Shown one piece after another: positions 17,227 through 25,234 of a stretch of 62,524 bases of DNA. Position numbers and translations under genes: made by a program. Source of the stretch: Oscillibacter sp. (lineage in GTDB: Bacteria > Bacillota > Clostridia > Oscillospirales > Oscillospiraceae); the NCBI GenBank assembly GCA_022791875.1, contig JAAVZX010000026.1, positions 1-62,524 on the forward strand, written 5' to 3'. Below the pieces are notes generated by a model. It searched no databases, was not told where the DNA came from, and saw only the letters and a program-made list of their open reading frames with translations. How positions within the stretch are numbered: position 1 is the first letter of the stretch; every line of letters starts with the position of its first letter.

Positions 17227-18144
17227 TTGCAGAAAAATGTGAATGTGCAGCGCTTCGAGGAAGCCGCCGCCATCCTGCCCAGCCGCCTCCGCAGGCCCGT
17301 TCTAGCCCTGCCGGAGGAACAGAAAGCCGCCGCCGAGGAAATCCGCCTCCGGGCGGGACGCCCGCTGACGGTCCTGATCCAGGGCAGGGAGGAACCCCTG
17401 GAGGCCATAGTAGAGCCGGAAGAGCTGGAGACGCTCTGCGACCTGGCAACGGAGTTCTCCCGCTACGCGGCGGTGGAGACGGTTCGCGAGGGCTTCCTGC
17501 CGGTCCGGGGCGGCTTCCGGGTAGGTCTGTGCGGCACCGCTGTGATGAAGGAGGGCGTGAACACGAACCTGAAAAACCTGTCCTCCGCCGTGATCCGCAT
17601 CGCCCGGGAACGCCGCGGGATTGCGGACGCCATTGCCCCGAGGCTGTTCACGGAGGACAAGCGCTTTGTCAGCACCCTGATTCTGGCCCCTCCCGGCGGC
17701 GGCAAGACCACCCTGCTGCGGGAGCTGGTGCGCCGCCTCTCCGGCGGCGGGGCGGACTTCCCGGCCCAGCGGGTGTCCCTGATTGACGAGCGGGGGGAGG
17801 TGGCGGTGGTCTGTCGCGGGGAGCCCCAGATGGACGTGGGACCCTACACGGACGTGCTGGACGCCTGCCCCAAGTCCATCGGCATCCCCATGGTCCTCCG
17901 GGCCATGAACCCGCAAATCATCGCCGTGGACGAAATCACCATCCCGCCGGATTTGACGGCCATGTCCATGGCGGCGAACTGCGGCGTGGGCCTCCTGGCC
18001 ACCATCCACGCCCGTGACACGGCGGAGCTGCTGCAAAAGCCCCTCAGCCGCCGCCTCCTGGAGGAGCGTATTTTCCGTCTGGCGGTCCGGATCGCCTGGG
18101 ACGAAAACGGACGGGCCTGCGCCCTGGAGGAGCTGCCATGCTGA
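17227..18144 (+). CDS. spoIIIAA: Stage III sporulation protein AA (secretion ATPase)
   Basis: Mother-cell ATPase of the SpoIIIA-SpoIIQ channel that links mother cell and forespore. 305 residues. Seen: Walker A as APPGGGKTTLLREL near 157-170; Walker B-like hydrophobic strand with IIAVDEI near 226; GVGLLATIHARD resembling the sensor region of PilT/VirB11-type ATPases. The start is TTG at 17227 with AAAGGGGG at 17212-17219; no ATG in frame keeps the conserved N-terminus. It opens an eight-gene operon in which all neighbours overlap or nearly touch. Confidence 0.93.
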   Translation: MQKNVNVQRFEEAAAILPSRLRRPVLALPEEQKAAAEEIRLRAGRPLTVLIQGREEPLEAIVEPEELETLCDLATEFSRYAAVETVREGFLPVRGGFRVGLCGTAVMKEGVNTNLKNLSSAVIRIARERRGIADAIAPRLFTEDKRFVSTLILAPPGGGKTTLLRELVRRLSGGGADFPAQRVSLIDERGEVAVVCRGEPQMDVGPYTDVLDACPKSIGIPMVLRAMNPQIIAVDEITIPPDLTAMSMAANCGVGLLATIHARDTAELLQKPLSRRLLEERIFRLAVRIAWDENGRACALEELPC

Positions 18145-18635
18145 AACTGCTGGGAAGCCTGTGTGTCTTAGGGGGCGGCGTTCTGGCCTGGTCCGCCCAG
18201 CGGCGGGAGCGCCGCCGGAAACGGGACACGCTGTCCGACCTGCTCCGCGCCCTCCGCCGGATGGGGGAGGCCATCCGCATAGCCCGCACGCCCCTGCCGC
18301 CGCTGCTGGACAGCGCCGCGTCGGACTGCGGCCCCGGCGCCTCGGCCTTCTTCTCCGCCGCCGCCAGGGGCCTCCGGAACGGCGAAAGCCTGTCGGATGC
18401 CTGGAAAGAGGCTGTAAAGGCGCTGCCCCTGTCAGAGGGGGACAGACAGGCCATGGCAAACCTGGGCGGAGAGCTGCAAGGCGACGAAGAGAAGGTGTGT
18501 AAAGCAATCTCTCTTGTCATCTATCAGCTTGCGAAAAGCGCGGAGGAGCAGGATCAAGGGCGGCGGGAGCTGGAAAAACAGGCGGCGGCGCTGTGGTTCT
18601 CCGCCGCGGCCCTGCTGGTGATTTTACTGATTTGA
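18138..18635 (+). CDS. spoIIIAB: Stage III sporulation protein AB
   Basis: 165-residue membrane protein, predicted to resemble GspF-type platform proteins of type II secretion. It has one N-terminal helix (LGSLCVLGGGVLAW) and one C-terminal helix (ALWFSAAALLVILLI), with a basic helical cytoplasmic body between (RRERRRKRDTLSDLLRALRRMGEAI). It overlaps spoIIIAA by seven bases, so translation is coupled. Length and topology are as usual for the family. Confidence 0.9.
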   Translation: MLKLLGSLCVLGGGVLAWSAQRRERRRKRDTLSDLLRALRRMGEAIRIARTPLPPLLDSAASDCGPGASAFFSAAARGLRNGESLSDAWKEAVKALPLSEGDRQAMANLGGELQGDEEKVCKAISLVIYQLAKSAEEQDQGRRELEKQAAALWFSAAALLVILLI

Positions 18636-18645
18636 GGAACGAAGT

Positions 18646-18840
18646 ATGGACGTGGATTTGATTTTCAAAATCGCCGCCATCGGCATCCTGGTGGCGGTGC
18701 TGAACCAGCTCCTGATACGCTCGGGACGGGAGGAGCAGGCCATGATGACGACCCTGGCGGGGCTGGTGGTGGTCCTGATGATGATGGTGCAGGAGATCAG
18801 CGACCTGTTCAACCTCATCAAGGTCCTCTTCGACTTCTAG
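18646..18840 (+). CDS. spoIIIAC: Stage III sporulation protein AC
   Basis: 64-residue integral membrane protein with two helices (LIFKIAAIGILVAVLNQLLI; TTLAGLVVVLMMMVQEISDL), the expected size. It is part of the mother-cell side of the SpoIIIA channel and pairs with SpoIIIAD. AGGAACGAAG lies ahead of ATG 18646, and only ten bases separate it from spoIIIAB. Confidence 0.92.
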   Translation: MDVDLIFKIAAIGILVAVLNQLLIRSGREEQAMMTTLAGLVVVLMMMVQEISDLFNLIKVLFDF

Positions 18841-18843
18841 GCC

Positions 18844-19233
18844 ATGGAGCAGGTGATACGGGCGGCGGTGCTGTGCGTGGTGGCGGCGCTGCTGGCGCTG
18901 GTGCTGAAACGGGGAAGCCCGGAGTCGGCGCTGCTGCTGGCCCTGGGGGCGGCGGCGGTGGTTCTGCTGGCTTTAGCAAAGGATCTGGAGGCGCTGCTGG
19001 ACTTCTTCGGGGAGCTGGTGGAGAAAAGCGGCCTCTCACGGGACCTGTTCATTCCGCTGTATAAGACGGTGGGGATCGCCATGGTGGTGAAAATCGGGGG
19101 AAGCCTCTGCCGGGACGCGGGGGAGTCGGCCCTGGCGTCGGTGGTGGAGACGGCGGGGGCCATTTGTGCGCTGCTGGCGGCGGCGCCCCTGCTGCGGGCG
19201 GTGCTGTCGCTGCTGCTGGAGCTGATGCAATGA
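18844..19233 (+). CDS. spoIIIAD: Stage III sporulation protein AD
   Basis: 129-residue integral membrane protein with at least three hydrophobic helices (AAVLCVVAALLALVL; ALLLALGAAAVVLLALA; ICALLAAAPLLRAVLSLLLEL). LFIPLYKTVGIAMVVKIGGSLCRDAGESAL is the conserved family core. It acts with SpoIIIAC in the feeding-tube complex. It begins three bases after the spoIIIAC stop and its stop overlaps the spoIIIAE start (ATGA). Confidence 0.92.
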   Translation: MEQVIRAAVLCVVAALLALVLKRGSPESALLLALGAAAVVLLALAKDLEALLDFFGELVEKSGLSRDLFIPLYKTVGIAMVVKIGGSLCRDAGESALASVVETAGAICALLAAAPLLRAVLSLLLELMQ

Positions 19234-20306
19234 GGAAATGGATTTTTTTACTGCTGGCGCTGGCCGCCCTGACGGCGGAGGCCCAGGCCGCTGAGATAAA
19301 ACTGCCCCGTGAGCTGACGGACGCCGCACCGGGAGACGCCCTGATTCTGGAGGGGGACTTCTCCGGTCCGGGGGGCCTGGCGGCGGGCCTGGAGGCCATT
19401 GCGGTCCGGATGGGGAACCAAATCGAAAGCATTGTGCGCCAAAGGCTCCGGGGCGCGGCCTCGGTCCTTCTGGTCGTAGCGGCCTGCGGCGCGGTAGACG
19501 GCTTCGCCCAGGGCGTCAGCGAGAAAGCCGCCGCCTATCTCCCCATCGCCGGTGCCCTGGCCATCACCCTCCTGACGGCGGGAAGCCTGGACGACCTCAT
19601 CGGCCTGGGCACGGAGACCATCGGGGACCTGCACACCTTCTCGAAGACCCTCCTTCCGACGCTGGCGGCGGCGACCGCCGCCTCCGGAGCCGTCACCACG
19701 GCCACCTTCCAGCAGGTGACGACGGTGTTCCTCTCGGACCTCCTGATCAGCCTGATCGACGGCCTGCTGATGCCCCTGGTGTACCTGTACATCGGGGCGC
19801 TGGCGGCGGGGGCCTGCCTGCCGGAGAACCGCCTGGGGGCCATCGCCGACGGTCTGAAAAAAATCGTGACCTGGGTGCTGACCACCTCCCTGCTGCTGTT
19901 CACGGTCTACCTGTCCGTGGTGCGGGTGGTGGCGGGGGCGGCGGACGGCACGACGGTGAAGGTGGCGAAAGCGGCCATCTCCGGCGTGGTCCCGGTGGTG
20001 GGGGGCATCATCGCAGAGGCGTCGGAGACGGTGCTGGCGGGGGCGGGGATGCTGAAAAACACCGTGGGCGTCTTCGGGATGCTGGCGATCCTCGCGGCCT
20101 GCGCCTACCCGTTTTTGCAGCTGGGGGTCCAGTACCTGCTGTACAAGCTGGCGGCGTTCCTGGCCGCGGCCATCGGCTCCCCAGGGCTGTGCAAGCTGAT
20201 CGACGGCCTGGGCGGTGCCTTCGGCCTGGTCCTGGGCATGACGGGGAGCTGCGCGCTGCTGCTTCTGATCTCGGTGCTGTCCTCCGTGGCGGCGGTGGTC
20301 CCATGA
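19230..20306 (+). CDS. spoIIIAE: Stage III sporulation protein AE
   Basis: 358-residue polytopic membrane protein with an N-terminal signal sequence (RKWIFLLLALAALTAEAQA) and about six to eight further helices. Conserved family stretches are visible: GALAITLLTAGSLDDLIGLGTETI, LLPTLAAATAASGAVTTA, LYIGALAAGACLPENRLGAIADGLKK. The start at ATG 19230 lies in an ATGA overlap with spoIIIAD; the longer upstream frame is only read-through of that gene. Thought to be the membrane pore part of the channel; essential for sigma-G activity in B. subtilis. Confidence 0.93.
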   Translation: MRKWIFLLLALAALTAEAQAAEIKLPRELTDAAPGDALILEGDFSGPGGLAAGLEAIAVRMGNQIESIVRQRLRGAASVLLVVAACGAVDGFAQGVSEKAAAYLPIAGALAITLLTAGSLDDLIGLGTETIGDLHTFSKTLLPTLAAATAASGAVTTATFQQVTTVFLSDLLISLIDGLLMPLVYLYIGALAAGACLPENRLGAIADGLKKIVTWVLTTSLLLFTVYLSVVRVVAGAADGTTVKVAKAAISGVVPVVGGIIAEASETVLAGAGMLKNTVGVFGMLAILAACAYPFLQLGVQYLLYKLAAFLAAAIGSPGLCKLIDGLGGAFGLVLGMTGSCALLLLISVLSSVAAVVP

Positions 20307-20782
20307 TCGGGGCGGTGCGGACGTGGCTGACCTCCGTGGCGGCGGTGACGCTGCTGCTGTCGGTGGTGCAGACCCTGACGCCGGAGGGGGCCATGCGGAA
20401 AATCGCGGGCTTCACCGGTGGGTTGGTCCTCCTGGCGGCGCTGCTCCAGCCCCTGCTGGGGACGGACCTGAGCCGCCTGCGCCTGGACTTCCCGGACTAC
20501 CAGAGAGAGATCGAGGCGCGGGCGGCGGAGCTGGACGCGGCGGGAAAAGCGTCTCTCGAAGGACTCATAGAGGAGCGGACTGCGGCATATATATCGGACA
20601 AAGCGGACGCGCTGGGCCTGGACATCAAGGCCCGCGTGGACACAGAACCGGGGGCGGACGGGACGCCGGTTCCCCATTCGGCGGAGCTGGAGGGGCCGTA
20701 CTCCGGGGAGCTGGCGGCCTGGATCGCGCAGGAGCTGGGGATTCCGACAGAGAGGCAGGTTTGGCATGAAGGAAAAAACTGA
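20303..20782 (+). CDS. spoIIIAF: Stage III sporulation protein AF
   Basis: 159 residues. Two N-terminal membrane helices (VRTWLTSVAAVTLLLSVVQTL; KIAGFTGGLVLLAALLQPLL) are followed by a soluble domain of the ring-building type (LGLDIKARVDTE...) that in B. subtilis resembles the EscJ/PrgK fold. The start is ATG 20303 in an ATGA overlap with spoIIIAE. Its 3' end overlaps spoIIIAG by 17 bases. Confidence 0.9.
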   Translation: MIGAVRTWLTSVAAVTLLLSVVQTLTPEGAMRKIAGFTGGLVLLAALLQPLLGTDLSRLRLDFPDYQREIEARAAELDAAGKASLEGLIEERTAAYISDKADALGLDIKARVDTEPGADGTPVPHSAELEGPYSGELAAWIAQELGIPTERQVWHEGKN

Positions 20783-21305
20783 AGGGGTGCGAAAGATATG
20801 GGATCGGTACAAGTACGCGGCGCTGGTGGCGCTCATCGGCGCGGGACTGCTGCTGTGGCCTGGCGGCGGCTTTGGCATCGGCTCCGGGGACACCGGGAAG
20901 GCGGAGAGCCGTCCGGAGGTCCGGGAGGCCCGGGAGCTCCGGGACGTGCAGCAGGAGATGGAGGAAATTTTGGGGGCCATCAGCGGCGTGGGCCAGGTGA
21001 AGGTGATGCTGACGGTGGACTCCGACGGGGAACGGCAGCTGGCCCAGAACACGACCCTGAGCTACAGCGGCAGCGCCGCCGCGCCGGAGGACTACTCCCG
21101 CCGCAGCGAGGCGGTTCTGGTGAACGGCGGCGGGGGCAACGAAACGGTGACGACCCGGACCACGTACCCCACGTACCGGGGGGCCCTGGTGGTCTGCGGG
21201 GGCGGGGATCGGGCGGAAGTGCGCCTGGCGGTGACGGAGGCGGTGGCCGCTCTGACGGGCCTGCCAAGCGACCGCATCACCGTGGCCGCGGCAGATTTGC
21301 AGTAA
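20766..21305 (+). CDS. spoIIIAG: Stage III sporulation protein AG
   Basis: 179 residues: a short basic cytoplasmic start, one helix (YAALVALIGAGLLLWPGG), a linker with EARELRDVQQEMEEILGAISGVGQVKVMLTVDSDGE, then a Gly/Ser-rich insertion. It ends with the ring-building motif (YRGALVVCGGGDRAEVRLAVTEAVAALTGLPSDRITV). In B. subtilis SpoIIIAG forms a very large ring in the intermembrane space. GGCATGAAGGAA at its start overlaps spoIIIAF. Confidence 0.93.
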   Translation: MKEKTEGVRKIWDRYKYAALVALIGAGLLLWPGGGFGIGSGDTGKAESRPEVREARELRDVQQEMEEILGAISGVGQVKVMLTVDSDGERQLAQNTTLSYSGSAAAPEDYSRRSEAVLVNGGGGNETVTTRTTYPTYRGALVVCGGGDRAEVRLAVTEAVAALTGLPSDRITVAAADLQ

Positions 21306-21328
21306 TCATTTGGAGGAGGAATGGAACG

Positions 21329-21949
21329 ATGGCGAGATGGAAGCGGAACGCGGTAGTGGCGGTGATGGCGGTGCTGGTGTGCGCGGCGGTGGCGCTGAAC
21401 TGGAAGTACACAGGGCAGGAGGCCGCGGACGCGGCAGGGAAAATCTTAGGGGAGGCCCTTCTGGTGTCCAAGCAGGACGCCGGCACGGAAGCGGAGAGCG
21501 CGGGCAGCGGTGAAGACGCCGCGCCGGGAACGCCGGAAGAGGGCGCGGACGAGGCCGGGACCATCCTGGCGGACGAAACCGGCGTCTACGCCGGCTCAGA
21601 CTACTTCGCCTCCGCCCGCCTGACCCGCCAGCAGGCCCGGGACAACGCCCTGTCCCTGCTCCAGGAGGCGGCGGACCAGGAGAACGCGGATCAGGCCGTG
21701 GCCAACGAGGCCTCCCAGGGCATCCAGGTCCTGGCCTCCTACACGCTGAAGGAGGCCCAGATCGAGAACCTGGTCACCGCCAAAGGCTACACGGACTGCG
21801 TGGCCTTCATGGGGGACGAGAGCGTGAGCGTGGTGGTGTCCACAGACAGCGGGGAGCTGACGGCGGAGGACGTGGCGAAGATCAAGGATATCACCATGAC
21901 CGAAACCGGATTCCCCGCCAGCGGAATCAAAATTATGGCGGCAAATTAG
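21329..21949 (+). CDS. spoIIIAH: Stage III sporulation protein AH
   Basis: 206 residues: a basic start, one membrane helix (AVVAVMAVLVCAAVAL), an acidic Ala/Glu/Asp-rich linker over about 45-85, then the YscJ-like domain that binds SpoIIQ from the forespore (DNALSLLQEAADQENA..., GYTDCVAFMGDESVSVVV, IKIMAAN end). GGAGGAGG at 21312-21319 gives ATG 21329; the open frame upstream of this is a shadow of spoIIIAG. It is the last gene of the operon. No clear terminator precedes the next promoter at 21952. Confidence 0.93.
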   Translation: MARWKRNAVVAVMAVLVCAAVALNWKYTGQEAADAAGKILGEALLVSKQDAGTEAESAGSGEDAAPGTPEEGADEAGTILADETGVYAGSDYFASARLTRQQARDNALSLLQEAADQENADQAVANEASQGIQVLASYTLKEAQIENLVTAKGYTDCVAFMGDESVSVVVSTDSGELTAEDVAKIKDITMTETGFPASGIKIMAAN

Positions 21950-21951
21950 GC

Positions 21952-21980
21952 TTGTAATTTCTGGCGGGATATGATAAAAT
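21952..21980 (+). promoter_or_regulatory. Sigma-A promoter of asp23-nusB
   Basis: TTGTAA (21952-21957), 17 bases, TAAAAT (21975-21980), three bases after the spoIIIAH stop. Confidence 0.65.
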
Positions 21981-22048
21981 AGCACAAAAGTGGGTCCCGC
22001 CCCGGCGGAGGCCGGGAACACCAAGGATAGAATAAGGAGAGTTGCAGT

Positions 22049-22426
22049 ATGGCCGAGAGCAAGGAATATATGACCCTGCCGGAGGAAAATGGCAGCATCA
22101 ATATCGCGGAGGAAGTGATCGCCGCCATCGCCGTAGGCGCGGTGCGGGAGGTGGAGGGCGTGTCCGGGATGATGAACAGCCTGGGGAACAGCGTCAGCGA
22201 CCTGGTGACGAACCGGAAGAACGCCCAGAAGTGCGTCCGGGGCGTGAAGATCGACATGACCGGCGCGGCGCTGGTGCTGGACCTGTACCTGGTGGTGCAG
22301 TACGGGCACGCCATCCCCGAGGTGGCGAAAAACGCCCAGACGGCCGTGTCCTCCGCCGTGGAGGCCATGACGGGCTGCGCCGTGGAGGCGGTCAACATCC
22401 ATGTGGGCGGCGTGGCCCTGAACTGA
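22049..22426 (+). CDS. Asp23/Gls24 family envelope protein
   Basis: 125 residues. The family pattern is clear: GSINIAEEVIAAIAVGAVREVEGVSGMM, then RGVKIDMTGAALVLDLYLVVQYG and NAQTAVSSAVEAMTGCAVEAVNIHVGGVAL. Asp23 proteins lie at the inner membrane face or in the cytosol and affect envelope stress; in Firmicutes one member is commonly linked to nusB, as here. AAGGAGAG precedes ATG 22049. Confidence 0.92.
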   Translation: MAESKEYMTLPEENGSINIAEEVIAAIAVGAVREVEGVSGMMNSLGNSVSDLVTNRKNAQKCVRGVKIDMTGAALVLDLYLVVQYGHAIPEVAKNAQTAVSSAVEAMTGCAVEAVNIHVGGVALN

Positions 22427-22468
22427 CGGCGGGGAAGCCGGAATTGCTGCAAAGGACGTAGATGCTTT

Positions 22469-22918
22469 ATGGTACGGAACACCGCCCGGGAGATCGCCAT
22501 CCATCTCTCATATGAACTGAGCTTCGCCGGGAAGACGGCGGAAGAGCTGCTGGACCAGCGCCTGACGGAGGCGTCCTTCGCCGCCCTGGCGGGGGAGGAC
22601 CCCATCTACCAGGAGCCCCCCGGCCCGAAGCAGGCAGAGTATATCCGCCGCCTGGTCCGGGGCGTGGACGGGCACGGCGCGGAGCTGGACGGCTACATCG
22701 GCAAGTACGCCAAGGGCTGGGCCTTCGCCCGGATTCCCCTGGTCGCCTCCGCCATCATGCGGGTGGCGATGTACGAAATCCTGTACATGCCGGACATCCC
22801 CAACGGAGCCGCCATCAACGAGGCGGTGGAGATCGCCAAGAAGTACGAGACGCCGGAGACGGTGAAATTCATCAACGGCATTTTGGGCAGCTTCGTGCGT
22901 CAGGAGCTGGCGGAATAG
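22469..22918 (+). CDS. nusB: Transcription antitermination factor NusB
   Basis: 149 residues, all-helical. NTAREIAIHLSYELSF is the N-terminal arginine-rich RNA-binding helix. GWAFARIPLVASAIMRVAMYEILYMPDIPNGAAINEAVEIAKKY...FINGILGSF is the conserved C-terminal half. With NusE it supports antitermination on rRNA operons. There is no strong ribosome site beyond AAAGGACG at 22451-22458; the 42-base gap to asp23 suggests one message. Confidence 0.93.
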   Translation: MVRNTAREIAIHLSYELSFAGKTAEELLDQRLTEASFAALAGEDPIYQEPPGPKQAEYIRRLVRGVDGHGAELDGYIGKYAKGWAFARIPLVASAIMRVAMYEILYMPDIPNGAAINEAVEIAKKYETPETVKFINGILGSFVRQELAE

Positions 22919-22927
22919 GAACAATTT

Positions 22928-22986
22928 GGCAGAGCGGAAGCGGTGCGGCGAGGGACAAAAGGCCGCTTTTCCGGCTCTGCCTCTTT
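22928..22986 (+). terminator. Terminator after nusB
   Basis: GGCAGAGC (22928-22935) with GGAA and CGG extensions pairs with CCG, TTCC and GCTCTGCC (to 22981); TCTTT follows. A 20-odd-base loop makes the lower stem the main element. Confidence 0.65.
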
Positions 22987-23003
22987 CCGTGGGCAAAAAC
23001 GGC

Positions 23004-23025
23004 CTGTAAAAACGGGCTTTTACAG
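23004..23025. promoter_or_regulatory. 8-bp inverted repeat before a membrane-protein gene
   Basis: CTGTAAAA (23004-23011), ACGGGC, TTTTACAG (23018-23025), 20 bases before the start codon. It may be an operator or a leader hairpin. Confidence 0.35.
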
Positions 23026-23044
23026 AACAAGAGGAGAGAGAACG

Positions 23045-23764
23045 ATGGGAAGAAGCGCGGTCCAAATCCTGAAAGGGTGCGCCGTCCACCTGCCCATGCT
23101 GGCCGGCGCGGGGCTGCTGATCTGGGGCCTGCTGGAGAGCACGGCGGGCCCTATGGGCGGCGTGCCGGGGCTGGTCCTGGTGATGCTGGGCATGGCCCCG
23201 ATCATTGTGTATATGGTGTTTGAATACTACCAGGGACGGGCGCTGGCCCTGTTGCTGAGCGGGCTTCTGGTGCTTGCGGCGGGGGCCGTGGAGGGGGTGT
23301 ACCTGCGGGAGGTGCTGGTCCCCGCGGAGCGGGAGGAACTGTCCACCGTGGAGGGCACCTACGCCTCCATGGGCGTCATCCCCATCTACCGCGCCCCCGA
23401 CGACTACCGCATCCGCCTCCAGCAGGACGGCCGGATCTACCGCGGCTTCGGCTTCCTGGACTTCCCGGCGGAGCGCATTGAGGAGCGGGCCCAGCGGGGG
23501 GACCAGGTGGAAATCCTCTACAAAGAGGGCGCGCGCTACGGCGCGATCTACGGCTTCCGCCTGAACGGCGACGATCTGCTGAGCTACGAAACCAGCCTCC
23601 GCGCCCGGCGGGCGAACCAGGGCCTGTGGCCCTTCACGCTGGTGCTCCCGGCGCTGGTGTGCCTGGGCGGGCTGATTGGCGCGGTGAAATGCCGCTTCGG
23701 CAGGTCCCGGCGGCGGGGGCGGAGCGTGTACCGCTACACCGGACGGCGCTTCTGGCGGCGCTGA
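23045..23764 (+). CDS. Hypothetical membrane protein
   Basis: 239 residues, not recognised. Predicted helices lie at about 12-30 (VHLPMLAGAGLLIWGLLE), 40-58 (GLVLVMLGMAPIIVYMVF), 64-82 (ALALLLSGLLVLAAGAV) and near 205-222 (TLVLPALVCLGGLIGAV). Between them an extracytoplasmic beta-rich domain of about 115 residues (EVLVPAEREELSTVEGTYASMGV...YGAIYGFRLNG) resembles DUF3592-type domains in layout. The C-terminus is very basic (RSRRRGRSVYRYTGRRFWRR). GAGGAGAGAG selects ATG 23045 over earlier in-frame codons. It sits between the nusB terminator and xseA. Confidence 0.7.
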   Translation: MGRSAVQILKGCAVHLPMLAGAGLLIWGLLESTAGPMGGVPGLVLVMLGMAPIIVYMVFEYYQGRALALLLSGLLVLAAGAVEGVYLREVLVPAEREELSTVEGTYASMGVIPIYRAPDDYRIRLQQDGRIYRGFGFLDFPAERIEERAQRGDQVEILYKEGARYGAIYGFRLNGDDLLSYETSLRARRANQGLWPFTLVLPALVCLGGLIGAVKCRFGRSRRRGRSVYRYTGRRFWRR

Positions 23765-23782
23765 CGGGGAGGGGGCGTGGAG

Positions 23783-24997
23783 ATGGAAGCGCATATTTAC
23801 AGCGTCACCGAGCTGAACCAGAAAGTGAAGAGCCTGATCGACGGCGCGCCGGACCTGCGGAGCGTGTATGTCCAAGGGGAGCTGTCCAACTACGTCATGC
23901 ACCAGACGGGGCACCACTTTTTCAATTTGAAGGACCAGGGCGGCGTCCTGAAATGTATCATGTACGCCCCCCACGCCTCGAAGCTCCGCTTCAAGCCGGT
24001 GAACGGCATGAAGGTGATTCTGCGGGGCGGACTGTCGGTGTTCCCGAAAACGGGCATCTACCAGCTCTACTGCGACTCCATGACGCCGGAGGGGGCGGGG
24101 GACCTGGCCGTGGCCTTCGAGCAGCTCAAGGAAAAGCTGCGGGCGGAGGGCCTCTTCGAGCAGGACCACAAGAAGCCCCTGCCCCGTTTTCCGGAGAAGA
24201 TCGCTATCGTGACCTCCCCCGTGGGGGACGCGGTGCGGGACATCACCCACGTCCTGCGGCGGCGCTATCCCCTGGCGAAGGTGATCCTCCTGCCCGTCCA
24301 GGTCCAGGGGGACCGGGCCCCGCTGGAGATCGCCGGAGCGCTGCGCTACGCGGACAAGTGGAAAATCGGGGACGTGATCATCACAGGCCGGGGCGGCGGG
24401 TCCATGGAGGACCTGTGGGCCTTCAACGACGAGAGGGTGGCCCGGACCATCTACGCCCTGGAGACACCGGTGATCACGGCGGTGGGCCACGAGCCGGACG
24501 TGACGATCTCGGACTTTGTGTCGGACGCCAGCGCCTTTACCCCCACCCACGCGGCCCAGATGGCGGTCCCGAACCAGGTGGAGCTGCTGCGCTGGCTCCG
24601 GGGCGCGGAGGACCGCATGGAGCAGATCGAGAGCGCCCGCCTGGCGGCTCTGCGGCAGCGCCTGGAGGCCGCGGCGTCCAAGCGGGTGATCCGGGACCAC
24701 ATGGCCTACGTGCAGGATAAGCGCATGGGCCTGATCCACCTCCAGCAGCGCCTGGGGGACTTGTCAACGGGCCTGCTGGAGCGCAAAAAGGCGCGGTATG
24801 CTGCCCTGGCGGCGGCGCTGGACGCCATGAGCCCGCTGAAAGTCTTAGGCCGCGGCTATGCCATGGTTCAGGGGCCGGAGGGCGGCATTTTGAAAAGCAG
24901 CCGGGACGTGTCGGCGGGGGACCGGGTGACGGTCACACTGGGCGAGGGCGCTCTGCGCTGCACCGTCGACGGGACTGTTGAGAGGGAGGAAGCATGA
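23783..24997 (+). CDS. xseA: Exodeoxyribonuclease VII large subunit
   Basis: Catalytic subunit of the nuclease that degrades single-stranded DNA to oligonucleotides. 404 residues. The N-terminal OB fold is seen (SVTELNQKVKSLIDG...VYVQGELSNYVMHQTGHHFFNLKD), then the catalytic core (IAIVTSPVGDAVRDITHVLRRRYP, DVIITGRGGGSMEDLWAFND, VGHEPDVTISDFVSD) and a helical C-terminal region ending SPLKVLGRGYAMVQ. GGGGAGGGGG before it favours ATG 23783 over the in-frame GTG 23777. It overlaps xseB by four bases (ATGA). Confidence 0.96.
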   Translation: MEAHIYSVTELNQKVKSLIDGAPDLRSVYVQGELSNYVMHQTGHHFFNLKDQGGVLKCIMYAPHASKLRFKPVNGMKVILRGGLSVFPKTGIYQLYCDSMTPEGAGDLAVAFEQLKEKLRAEGLFEQDHKKPLPRFPEKIAIVTSPVGDAVRDITHVLRRRYPLAKVILLPVQVQGDRAPLEIAGALRYADKWKIGDVIITGRGGGSMEDLWAFNDERVARTIYALETPVITAVGHEPDVTISDFVSDASAFTPTHAAQMAVPNQVELLRWLRGAEDRMEQIESARLAALRQRLEAAASKRVIRDHMAYVQDKRMGLIHLQQRLGDLSTGLLERKKARYAALAAALDAMSPLKVLGRGYAMVQGPEGGILKSSRDVSAGDRVTVTLGEGALRCTVDGTVEREEA

Positions 24998-25230
24998 GTA
25001 CAAAAAGCGTGACATTTGAGCAGCGGATCGCCCGGCTGGAGGCCATTGTGGCGGCGCTGGAGAAGGGGGACGTGCAGCTGGCGGACTCCCTGGCCCTGTT
25101 CGAGGAGGGGACGAAGCTGATCGCCGCCTGCTCGAAGCAGCTGGACCAGGCGGAGCAGCAGGTGGTGAAGCTGATGAAGAGCGCCGACGGGACCCCGGCG
25201 GAGCTGCCCTTTGAAGTGAAAGAGGACTGA
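24994..25230 (+). CDS. xseB: Exodeoxyribonuclease VII small subunit
   Basis: 78 residues, helical: TFEQRIARLEAIVAALEKGDVQLADSLALFEEGTKLIAACSKQLDQAEQQV is the full family pattern. It binds XseA. The ATGA overlap with xseA implies translational coupling, suited to a fixed subunit ratio; ispA follows after four bases. Confidence 0.95.
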   Translation: MSTKSVTFEQRIARLEAIVAALEKGDVQLADSLALFEEGTKLIAACSKQLDQAEQQVVKLMKSADGTPAELPFEVKED

Positions 25231-25234
25231 GAAA